Shown: in pieces, positions 1 through 10,300 of the stretch
Layout: each line of letters opens with the position of its first letter
Numbering within the stretch: the first letter of the stretch is position 1
DNA from: Chromobotia macracanthus
Lineage: Eukaryota; Chordata; Actinopteri; Cypriniformes; Botiidae
Direction of reading: 5' to 3'
Length of the DNA stretch: 64,000 bases
NCBI GenBank assembly: GCA_036877525.1
Contig: JAZGTH010000014.1
Location: 2,371,001-2,435,000 of the forward strand
The notes under the pieces: model-generated
What the model was told of the DNA's origin: nothing
Database searches by the model: none
What the model saw: only the letters and a program-made list of their open reading frames with translations
Position numbers and translations under genes: made by a program

Positions 1-121
1 GACTTTTATTGGCTACAGAAGAGATAAACGCACGGTTTTCCTGCACATACCCAATCTTCAGATACAGAATTCCCAAGCAAAGAAACGTGTGAAAAATCCA
101 GCGCCGCGTTTTCCTACTCAT
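1..121 (-). CDS. Possible first coding exon of an unidentified membrane or secreted protein, running off the left edge
   Basis: An open frame begins with ATG at 121 (minus; A at -3) and stays open to the window edge. It starts MSRKTRRWIFHTFLCLG, a basic stretch followed by a hydrophobic run, as in a signal anchor or signal peptide. A GTATGT donor-like site follows codon 24, so the exon could end there. It lies in a CpG-rich block (about 120-480), which fits a promoter or first exon. I do not recognise the protein. It could be chance coding in a CpG island; a transcript or a homologue is needed to call it a gene. Confidence 0.25.
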   Translation of the reverse strand, partial: MSRKTRRWIFHTFLCLGILYLKIGYVQENRAFISSVANKS

Positions 122-490
122 GTTCAGTCTTTCATTTCTTAACCATCCAAACCAAACGATGGTAACCCGACGACGAGTGGTTTTATCGCAGGTAAAGCAG
201 GTTCCTGGAGGGATGCGAGAGTCCTGGAGAACCTGAGGAGAACACCTGAGCAGATGTTCGCCGGGACTTCCGGAGATCAGCGCTGTTCTGCATGGGCACC
301 GCTTCAGGATCGTGGATTTAGGAAAACGACATTCACACAGTGAATCCTTTATCTGTTAAATCTTTTCAATACTTTATATAATGTAATATTGCTTCAATAC
401 GTCTGTGCGCTCCTGAAGGCGAGTCGATGACGCGACGAACCGCTTGCAACGCGACGCGACGCGTCTGCCCGCGTTCAACAAAACAGCATG
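120..490. promoter_or_regulatory. CpG-rich block, possible promoter
   Basis: CpG dinucleotides are dense here, especially at 420-475 where GACGCGAC-like runs repeat, against a CpG-poor background on both sides. Such islands usually mark vertebrate promoters. The minus-strand candidate exon at 1-121 would be downstream of it. Confidence 0.35.
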
Positions 491-499
491 AAAGTAAAC

Positions 500-1737
500 A
501 TGAAAGCAGCATGCAAACAGGTAAACTTTCAGCATTAAAGCGACTGATATGTCAATCTTAAGCAATATAAAGCAATAAGCATCATGCCCTGCTGAGATCA
601 CATCCCAGTAACTTCAGCGTCTCAAACGGAGGCTTGATCTGTCTCCCTGCACTTGCTCCTCCCATGAGAAAAGTAAACTGGCTCGGTTTAGTTTTTCTCC
701 TCATTAATTGTGAGGTGAGACAGAGATGTCGAGCATTGTGCTGCATTAAAACACTGAAACAAACAGTCTGTATGCTGTTCCACCTTTCCAATGCAACTAT
801 TGCAATGTCCAATATAGCTGCAGTTTATAGTAGAAAACTGTGGCTCTGTTCTCCACAGAATACAATGTTATAACTACATTTACAAAATGTATTTATTTAT
901 ATTACATTTGCACGACTTCTGTCTGTAATATTGCATCTTAACGTTTGCACCTGTCGCTTCATATTCATTTAGACATTTAGACTCTATATATAAACTTTAA
1001 TTTTCATTTTAAGTACAATCTTGGACTTGTCCTAATATTGTACACTTCTGACTGGACAATGCAAAATAAATAATGCACATTTAACATGCTGTCTGCGAGG
1101 TTACATTGATGACCTTTTATGTTTATAAGTACACCAAAACAAAGCAAGTTTACTACTAATATATATCAATTATATCTAAGCCTTGTGATATTTATAAATA
1201 ACGATTCATGAGAAATATCTTCTGAAATCATGAAAATAAAAGACCTTCCCTGCAGAGTTTTGAGTTTCACCAATTATTATTGGACAGATAACCAATAGGA
1301 ATCCAGGATAAGTTGATAAATCCAACATATATTGGATCATATATTGGATTTTGTAACACAAAGGACATGAGAGTCCTTATTGTGTTGACAGATTTTTTAT
1401 AGTTTATTATAGACGATACAAGCGCGCCATCTACAGGAAGAACGTATGATCTCTTCTTTATACCGGATATCCCATACAAACGCGTCTGCCCCACGTAATG
1501 TTAATATTGCATTTATCTTCCTGTTAAACATTGCCCTGCACATCATAAAACATTCTTAACATTTCAGTTTCGATCAAGTTTTGTTTTTTTTGCAAACACC
1601 TTTATTGTATTTGTAAGAAAAGCAACACAATACTACAAAAACCAAGTTCAGGGCAAAATTGCATTTCTTTCATTTGCTGACAATGACACAAAGACAACAA
1701 CATTGCATTACCTGAAATAACTTGGTGTGCATGTCTG
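500..1737. other. AT-rich noncoding stretch
   Basis: No supported gene. It lies 3' of let-7f on the minus strand, where mammals carry let-7d. I searched by eye for a minus-strand let-7d-like seed and stem and found none. Confidence 0.5.
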
Positions 1738-1828
1738 CCCCTCAGGGAAGGCAATAGATTGTATAGTTATCTTCTACACAGGATAAAATCACTACCCCAC
1801 AACTATACAATCTACTACCTCACACTGA
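1738..1828 (-). ncRNA. let-7f: let-7f microRNA precursor (let-7f-1 type)
   Basis: The mature 5p arm is the exact 22-nt let-7f sequence, read on the minus strand from 1822 to 1801 (starts TGAGGTAGTAGATTG). The complementary 3p arm lies at 1766-1745 (starts CTATACAATCTATTGCC) and matches the known let-7f-1 3p arm. The loop is of the let-7f-1 type (GTGGGGTAGTGATTTTA). let-7 represses targets such as lin28 and ras mRNAs in Argonaute complexes and promotes differentiation. It lies about 250 bp downstream of let-7a on the same strand, so the two are probably cut from one primary transcript. Confidence 0.97.
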
Positions 1829-1998
1829 GCAAGCACTGTGGTCTAAATAATGCAGCATAAGTGATGCCATTACATCCGAACTGTTTACATTTTATCCAAA
1901 AGCACAATTTTAACGTCACGCAACATACCATGAAAACGGCATCATCTACATTAAATTTCATGAAACGTATGCGAAAACGTGGCAGCTTCGTTTTCACT

Positions 1999-2079
1999 AT
2001 GAGAAAGACAGTAGGCTGTATAGTCATCTCCCAGTGTGGGTGTGACCCTAAAACTATACAACCTACTACCTCATCCCAC
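1999..2079 (-). ncRNA. let-7a: let-7a microRNA precursor (let-7a-1 type)
   Basis: The mature 5p arm is the exact 22-nt let-7a sequence on the minus strand, 2073-2052 (starts TGAGGTAGTAGGTTG). The 3p arm at 2023-2003 reads CTATACAGCCTACTGTCTTTC, close to the known let-7a 3p arm and able to pair with the 5p arm through G-U pairs. The loop (TTTAGGGTCACACCCAC) is nearly that of human let-7a-1, identifying this as the let-7a-1 / let-7f-1 cluster. It is the first microRNA of the cluster in transcription order. Open frames on either strand here are by-products of the hairpin. Confidence 0.97.
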
Positions 2080-3579
2080 GGTGCAAATTTCCCCTCTTTC
2101 CACCTGTAAACGAAGTAATGCAAACGGACAACAACTGAAATACCAGGATTGGCGTTTTCTCCAAGTCCATTATGTCCGCCATGTTAGGATTCTCATCTCG
2201 GCAACGACCACGTTTCCAAAAGCACAGTCTGTGGATAGGAAAAGGTTACGAAATGAGTTGTCGTGTTCATAGCCTGCCGACAAAAATAAACCAAGTATGC
2301 AAAACTGAAACAAAATTGCACCTGTTGTCACAGTAAATCTCTCCTAGCTACCGTTAAAAACGTGTTATGAAAACAAAAACGATCCCAACCAGGCGCTACA
2401 AAATGCTCCCTCAAACCGCATCAGACACCCTGGGTAATGCAGCAAAATGGAGGGGCTGGCCAAGCTACTGGCACCCTCTCTGCACCAGGAAGCCATGTTG
2501 ACATTGTGTGTGTCTTGGCTATATACTAACATCTCAGTCAAGATTAAAAGCTGACATTCGGAATCGGGCCCAGTTTGGCTCTAGGGTGGAAGTTGTCAGT
2601 TATATCAGGCAAGCGAGAGGGAATCGAGACAATCAGTGTCTTGTTTTCCAGTTTGCAGCCATCTTGTGGGTCGCTTGTAGGTGAAATTCTTTTAAAATGC
2701 AATTTGATATTTTAACTTCAAATAAAATAGTTCATTGTGACTTGTAAAGTTTGTGTTTTCAATACACTGTGCAACTGTTAAAACAGGCTGATTCTATGAA
2801 GTGTCAGGGTCTTCATAGGCATTCGCAATATTACAGTCATAACAATATGGCAACATCACACTAAGGAGCTGATTACTGCAAAAAGAGGAACACATGGATG
2901 AAGGCTATTCATTAAAACGGACAGGAAACAGGATGATTTTCCAAAACGCTCTGTCGGAGTAGGAAGACAGTGACAGAAGAATCACTTTGAGAAGCTGGCA
3001 GTAAAACCCGTTTCATTTGCTCACTTGGCATTTGGTAAGACAAGCCTAACTTACATTCTGGCAGATCTGCATGTTTTCCAATCATGCTGCGTATTCCTCT
3101 TTGAAAGAGCAGAGTTGGATAACCCTGCCAGTAAATGTGATCCATTGCAACTTCTACTGCATCAAAAGATTAGTTAACTTCACTTTATAAAGGAAAAAAC
3201 GTCCCAATATATTAAACTAAGCAATGGTCGCTTTGTTTAAAAAGCAACCAAATCGGTATTTTACAGAACTGCAGCACAATCGCTTGCAGTTTAGTATGCA
3301 TGCTCTCAAAGCATGCATGCATGCATACGTCATGTCCCTGCAAATGCATTTAATTGCACATTGCATTTGCAGCAGAAATGTCACACTGTTGATGCTCCTG
3401 TGCAAGAGCTGCCTGTCAGACTGAGAAAACAGACCAGTTCAAGTGTTTTAAACACCCTCCACCTTCATATATCCACAGCTAACGGTGCAACTCTTCATCC
3501 GCACAGCGAATGAAGACGTCAATACGATTTTTGCATGTAAATAAGTGAAACACTTGGTAGGGTGCTTAAATCTCCCTCG
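2080..3579. other. Noncoding stretch upstream of the let-7 hairpins
   Basis: No gene with coding support. If the let-7 primary transcript starts in the CpG block at 3.6-4.3 kb, this is its 5' portion. No other hairpin was recognised by eye. Confidence 0.4.
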
Positions 3580-4300
3580 CTTGATTCTTAAAAAAAAAAA
3601 CAATGGCGGTTTCAGCGGCATTGGCTGAAGCCTGCTAAACATTTACTGCGAAATAAAACATGCACGACAAGCCATACAGCGACTTTAAGTGTTTTATACA
3701 CGACACGCTCACTCGTTGTGCAGCGCATGTGAAATAGATCAGCTCCGCGCATGCTAACATCACAGACTAGCCGGTAAGCTAGTTTACGCATGCCTGATAA
3801 AAATGTAAATAAACGGCTTAAAAACGGCTTGGAAAGTTTACCCGACGTGAGGAAAGTGCAAGAAATGTGCAACGATGTTTTCTGGGTAACGAAATGTGAA
3901 TGTTTTCAGAACAAACGCGCTCTCGTACCTTCACCGCGTCCTCACGGGAAGCTAATAGCGACGAACTCCCGCGGTCAGCGAGAGGAGTTGCTGCTGGGTT
4001 GCCAGATTTCACGAAACAAATCCTCCCATGGACGATTAAAACGAGCCCGTAGAGCCCAATGGCCACAGCCCAGAAAACGGCACGTACTGGGAGTCCGTTC
4101 ATCGTGGCTTAGTGGGGGTTCAAATACAACTCACGCAGTCGCAAGCTTTATAATAAAATAACCCACGGAAACGGCGTAATAGTAGTCAAACTCCGAGGGG
4201 AAACCGCGGGGTTGGCAACACCAGACGTCCCCGGATGAAGCGTGTTTAACTCTCATATTCATTCATCCTGTTAAATGTTTCACATCATAAACTTATTATT
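3580..4300 (-). promoter_or_regulatory. CpG island, candidate promoter of the let-7 primary transcript
   Basis: About 50 CpGs occur in 700 bp at moderate GC content, at or above expectation, while flanking DNA is CpG-depleted. It lies about 1.5 kb upstream of let-7a in transcription direction. On the minus strand an ATG at 4102 opens a frame starting MNGLPVRAVFWAVAIGLYG, with a GTACGAG donor-like site near 3930. This could be a short first exon of a host transcript or a chance frame. A plus-strand frame at 3790-4161 has no recognised similarity. Promoter function is inferred from composition and position only. Confidence 0.4.
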
Positions 4301-7077
4301 TCATACCGGAAGTTGTTAAACGAAGAGTTTCTGATCGGAGACTTTTGAGGACTTTTGTCTTCACATCTGGTCACCCTATTTCCTATAGGCTATCCATATA
4401 AGTAATTACATATAGGCTCGGATGTATGTATTTGGTAGGAAAATACATGGTAAACTTTGGTTTAATCTATAGTAATTTAAGCAGTGAGCGGTGCTAGTAA
4501 ATATGAGTATGAGGTGGATTTAAGTTATAAAATAAGAAAGGAATTGCAAATGCATAGGCTAAAAACAAACACAAAATATTGTACAAATGGTGTTTTGCTG
4601 GTCATTGGCATGCTTTTGTAAGGTTGTTGTATTGATAAACAGCAGGTGGCGATGTTTATTGGGATATATCATGTCTTGTTTGAAACAGATAATGTATATT
4701 ATGAGGGTTAAACTGCTTTACATAACTATTGATCATTGATGTTAACTACTGATCACCATGTTCAGCTGGTTAACTGGTCAGAATCACTCACTCATGATAC
4801 GCCCATGCAACACTCACCCGACCGGGCGACTGACAGTCGTGCAGTCCTCAACCCTGTTACACTACAACACGTGCTTCACAAGGGTTATTTGCAGAAATAG
4901 AGGCTATTAAGTCTAGTCTTTGGTTGTCTTTTGAACTAAAATGCTGACTTTATCTTATCATTATCTTCCAAATATGCACTTTGTCCTCAAAATACCTCTA
5001 ACTCATTTACGTGAACATTTCCATTTATTCATTTAGCAGACGCTTTTATTCAAAACAGCTTGCAAATGAGAGAGCATTTAACATTGTGTTTAAAAGACAA
5101 CATCAGGCCTAAGCGTGGTCTGCAAAACTTTATGTACAAGTGCAAGAAAGAGTGTTAAAGTTAGTGAAAGATGAACAACTTCACTTTTTGAGAGTGATTT
5201 GGGGCCGCACTGTGATGGAAGAATCGACAAATAGGAAATTGAGGTCATTCAGTCTTGATATTACAAGAGCATGGACTAGGGGCTGTGTGGCATATTCAGA
5301 CAGGAAAGGTCTGATTTTCCTGATGTGGTACAGTGCGTACTTGCATGACCGAGTGATCATTGTGTAGTTAATTTTAGCTAATAATCAAAAAAAAAGGTTA
5401 GGTTACTAGCAGAGTTAGTAGGCATTGAGAACCACAATTGAATGGTGGGTTTTGGTGTTTGTTGATGCTTTGGCAGGATTACCATGATGCCACACAAAAC
5501 ACTGTCAACACAGATGCTCTAGCAAAAAACAGGAACAGTAATTCAATTAAAAAACTGTGAAGTACAAATACATACCTAAAACATACATCAGACTCAGTTT
5601 CTACTATCCATGGCATACCTTCAGAATAGAAATGCCACACGGCAGAGCTTGATTAATGGAAAATTACTTTCTGACCCAGAGGCACGAGGCAGGAAAACTG
5701 CCTTTCTGTGCAACTGGAGTTTGTTTGATGCTCTTCTGGCAATAATTATAGCTGAAGGGCAACTCCAGAACAGGCAAAATGAAAAGATCCAGACACACAC
5801 AAAGAGCCTCCGTTTCTACTTCTGAAACATGCAATAAGTTTTAATAGTTGACGTGCCCAGCCTTAATCAAAAGCTGCAGCTGGTTGCCTAGCAACACTTC
5901 CAGATCTGTGAAACAGAACTCACAACTTCATTTGAATGAATAGCTGATCAGAGCGACTGTCTAGATAATTAAAACAATGAGATTTACATGCAATCATAAT
6001 CGTAAGCAGAAACAGAAATAAACAAGAGTTCTTTAATTGTATAAAACGACGAAAGTCGTGTAATGCAAGCAAACATGAATTATTTAATGTGTCAAGAAAT
6101 AATGCAAAGAAAGGTAAAGAATATGTTATAGACTTGAAAGTGTAACAGAAAATATAATGCTTTTGAAAATCCACAGTAATCTTTCTGTAGAAATAAAACA
6201 GGTAATCTTCTTACGACTCCTCTCCAGACATAATGGACAAATGCTTTCTGTTGGATACATGGTATTTACTAAAACAACGTTAGCGTGTTATCTGATAAAT
6301 GAGGTCAGTTGAGTTTTTAAACACCACAGTGTTATACTACATAACTAAAACACTATGACATACAAACATACATCTTGATTTTTTAAGTACAATCAAAGTA
6401 GCTTTGTTACAAAAATGCCAATAAAATGTAGAGAGCATCCTGCCAAAGCCTGTCAATGGGTCAGTATTTGCTTTAATAGCAACAATACGTTGTCACATTT
6501 TTCATTTTAGAATGGTCCTCAAGGCCATGCTAAACCCTCTCTAATGTAAACTGCACTGCATTGTGAATGCATTCAGTATAATTCAGTACAAACTTCAAAA
6601 CTGCAAATGCAAGAATAACCAAACCTAGCAATTTGCTTCATTAAAGCAATTAAAGATTGTTTCATAAAATCAGACATGTTGCACAGTGACATCATTTGGT
6701 TTAGTCAATACAAAAGAAGTACGTCTTTCTATTCAAACTGTATTATATAAATGAATACACATCTCAAAAGAATCCTCTATTCGTCAGAGCCAAACAAAAT
6801 CATAAAAATAAAAAAAAACATATTTCTTAATAAATAGTAATTAGTTAGTTATTAAATATCATGTGTACCAAAAAGACAGTATCAAGAACAAATTAGAAAA
6901 ATAGCCTAACAAAACATTATGTGGCACATGTATGGCAGTATTTATATTACCCTCACAAAAAATTAAAATATTATTTAAAGAAGTAATCATGACAAAGACA
7001 TAATTTAAAAAAAAACCTAGGTTGTGCCTTTTTCTGCAGATTTTCCAGATCCAGTGTTTCTCACTTTGGTAAATTTG
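4301..7077. other. Intergenic AT-rich DNA, probably including the ptpdc1 3' untranslated region
   Basis: No supported gene. It contains a short minus-strand LINE-2/SINE tail at about 5020-5085 (reverse complement of the GCGTCTGCTAAATG type). The right part lies downstream of the ptpdc1 stop codon and may be 3' UTR. No convincing poly(A) site could be fixed. Confidence 0.4.
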
Positions 7078-7306
7078 GGGCATTTGTGGCCTAATGGACA
7101 GAGTTACTGGTTACTGAAGGTCACAGGTTCGATTCCCAATGCCAGCAGGAAACATCTCAATTGCTCCCCGAACGCCGCAGTGAATGGCTGCCCACTGCTG
7201 TGGGTGTATGTTCAGTACTCACTGCTCCTAGTGTGTGTGTACTGATTTGGATGGGTTAAATGGTTACCGTACTTGGCCTTCATGTCTTATTTTCTTTCCC
7301 CTTGAT
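7078..7306 (+). mobile_element. tRNA-derived SINE (V-SINE-like)
   Basis: A box A-like TGGCCTAATGGA and a box B GGTTCGATTCCC are spaced as in a tRNA promoter. They are followed by a central body and a TTGGATGGGTTAAATG tail region typical of fish V-SINE-type elements. The tRNA-like head is not a functional tRNA gene. It sits just downstream of the ptpdc1 stop codon, in opposite orientation. Confidence 0.7.
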
Positions 7307-7338
7307 CAGGGTATGTGGGGACAGTGACAGGTCACCTC

Positions 7339-10300
7339 TCATTCCACCATTGCTTTTGCCCTTGTTTCAATGAGGACTGGGATCACAACCTCTTTTAGAA
7401 TCCCATAGATTAACTTCCCATTCTCTGAATCAGAGCAAATCTGGATCAAATAAAAAAATACAAGATAATCACATAATTTGGATAAATCAAATCACATAAT
7501 TTGGATAAATCATCTAAACGATACATGATTACATCCTTAATAGGCAAAAAACTTCTCCAAACTTTCTAACTGCAGTTACACTTTTAATCTGTTGTGAAAC
7601 AAGCCATGACCTACCCAAGTAAATGCTTTGATTGTACGTTCAATAAAAGAATTCTCAGCCTCCTCTGGTATGTTAAGCAAATGAGCAGCGCAGTCAAGAA
7701 CACACAGAAGAGTTTGTTTTTGTCCCTACATAACAAGAGACAGGCAGATGTTTAGACATAATCCATCTACAGTAGACACACTATCAAATGATAACATACA
7801 CATTTAACTAAAAAATGACATTTGTAATCTAAAGTACAAGAGAGCAGTTTATCCTACAACTTGGTACCTTGTCCAGTGAAGTCAGAGCATGTTGAGGATT
7901 GCATCTCTTTTCAGCCAAAGTCTCAACATCCTCTTTTGTGATAACTGGCTCCTTCAGTTCCTCTAGCCAGGACCACATGAGAGCGGAGAGCACCACAGGA
8001 TCTCTCTCTGTGCACAACCTCTCCCATGCACCTTCACAAGAGTTCAGTTCTGTCTAGCATGCAAAGGCAATCATGGGTTTATTGCTGAAAGTTACTGAGT
8101 TAGAGATAGTTCACCCTAAAATTAATATTTTTTCCATCATTTACTCACCCAGATGTCATTCCAAACCTGTTTTCTTCTGTGGAACACAAAAGAAGATATT
8201 TTGAGAAATGTCTCAGTGGTTTTGGGTTCATACAATGGAAGTCAATGGGTGCCACTGTTGTTAGGTTACCAATGTGTATCTTCTTTTGTGTTCCTCAGAA
8301 GCACAAAGTCATACAGGTTTGGAATGACATGAGGGAAGAGTAAATGAGAGAATTTCCATTTTTCTGGTCACTTTAATATCTGAGGTTATAGAAGACCAGC
8401 AGAAAACTGAATATGAAATTTAATGTTCAAAAAAATCTGCTGTATACAGAATCAAGTTGTTCAAAAGATGTAAATGTATTACTGCTCCTACCTGCCACAT
8501 TGAGACTGTGTTCTTAAGTTCCTCTCCATATATGTCTATTGTAAGAGCTTTGGCCACAAACAGACGGTGAGTTTCAGGCGTGAGCTCATTTCGAAGCGTT
8601 AAAACAGGAACATCTGTTAATTGTTGCTTGACATCATTATTACCATCTGAGGTTGTGTTTTCCTTTTCGCATACACGATTTCTGCTGTTTTGATACCACT
8701 CAGAAGGCACTGTACTGCTGTCCACATTATTCCTTCCTAGAAATCCATGAGACATACTTCGCTTTGCCTCCTTCAGAGACGCCCGCTTTGTGGCGACAGG
8801 AGAGCAGGGTTTTTGACCTTGGCTTTTCCTGGACTGTACCACGGAACTACAGGAACTGGTTAAAGTAAGGTCTAAACCAGATTTGCTCCCAATAGCATAC
8901 TGGGGACTTGGCAGTCCCTGAACCCTGGGGTCCAGTTTGTGCAAGGCTGAGTCACTATAGCTAAGACACTTTGTTAAGATTAGTTGAGACTTGTAGGTAT
9001 TGTCTACAGTTGGCCACCTCCAGAGAATGTCAAACTCTTGGTCACTACAGAGTGGGCGGTCACGAGGGGGATCACAGGGTACTTTTAGAGGAAAGCTGGG
9101 TTGTTCAGGAGAGTGAGGTGAAGACACTGGAATTCCTTTCCCCATCATCTCCTTCCCTAACTGCTGAATAGCTAGCAGGGAAACCGTCTTCTCTACTTCC
9201 TCTGTGAGGTCTGGGATGTCCAACACCTCCTCTTCCACTGTTTGTCGGTTCTCTGCTATGTCCAGTAGGAGCCTGCAGACCAGGTGGATGATCTTTGGCA
9301 CGTTCTTCATCTGCCGCGCTTCATAGCCGTGCAGCATGTGCTGCTGACGAGTCAGGTACTGTGACAAAGTGACTGCATGAGCTTTAGGCTCGGCAGACGA
9401 GAACACGCTCCGCAGCGGCACAAGGAACTGGGCGAATTCTCGCACACACAAGAGTTGGCCACGAGTCTGGATGGAATTTGGCCGTTTAGCTCTGACGAAC
9501 AAAATGGCCTGATCTGCACTCATCCGAGACGTGAATACTAAGAAGCATGCTATTAAGACACCTGAGAAGACAAATGAATCAAAAACAACGGTTTGCAGCT
9601 ACCTTCTAAATTGTTTTCATCACATCAAATTTTTCAAGAGCATCAAGATATTGACCTGTCCTGCCAAGGCCGGCATGACAGTGAACAGCCATTTTTCCCT
9701 CCTGCATGGCAAATGACATAACTTTCACCATGTCAAGGACAGTAGTTAAAGATGCCACTCCATAGTCCTTCCAACCAAAGTTGTAAAAATAGACTGGAAA
9801 AAGCAGAAATGCAAGTCAGATAAAGCCATATGCAAGTACACAACGAAGTTCATCTCACAAACATTTTTGCTTGTTTGTTTTCTGCACAAAAACATGTTCA
9901 TTGCTGGTGCATTTTTAAGTAAAACCAAACTCTTGTTCAGGGTAACTGGGAAAACAGGATAAATCATCTAAGACACAAAGGACATCTAATCAGGGCTGGC
10001 TCTTCCTTAATTCGAGAGACAAGTTACGCGTGTCAAAACACGCTGTGCTCGGCGGAATATTGTGACTTACACAGTTTCCCAGAAGGTGCCGTCTATTTGA
10101 AAAGCAGCAGTCTCAGGAGAGCTTGTTAAGAATTGCCAATCCCCTTAAGCCTCAAAACTTACATGGAAGCTCAACTACTCCAGAAAGCACAATTGCTGCA
10201 TGTTTTAAAAGCAAAGCTTGCTTCAAATGTTCTTTAGCTTGTCAAACACTTTGACGGTTGAAGTGATAATAGTCCGGATTTATGCTAGCCCGATTCCACT

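Noticed and set aside
500..1737. let-7d hairpin expected by analogy with mammals
   Set aside because: Searched by eye on the minus strand; no matching seed or stem found.
1815..2123. Open frames on both strands over 1815-2123
   Set aside because: They cover the let-7a/let-7f hairpins, have no recognisable protein and follow from the palindromic structure.
3790..4161. 123-codon plus-strand frame
   Set aside because: No recognisable domain. It overlaps a CpG island, where long chance frames are common.
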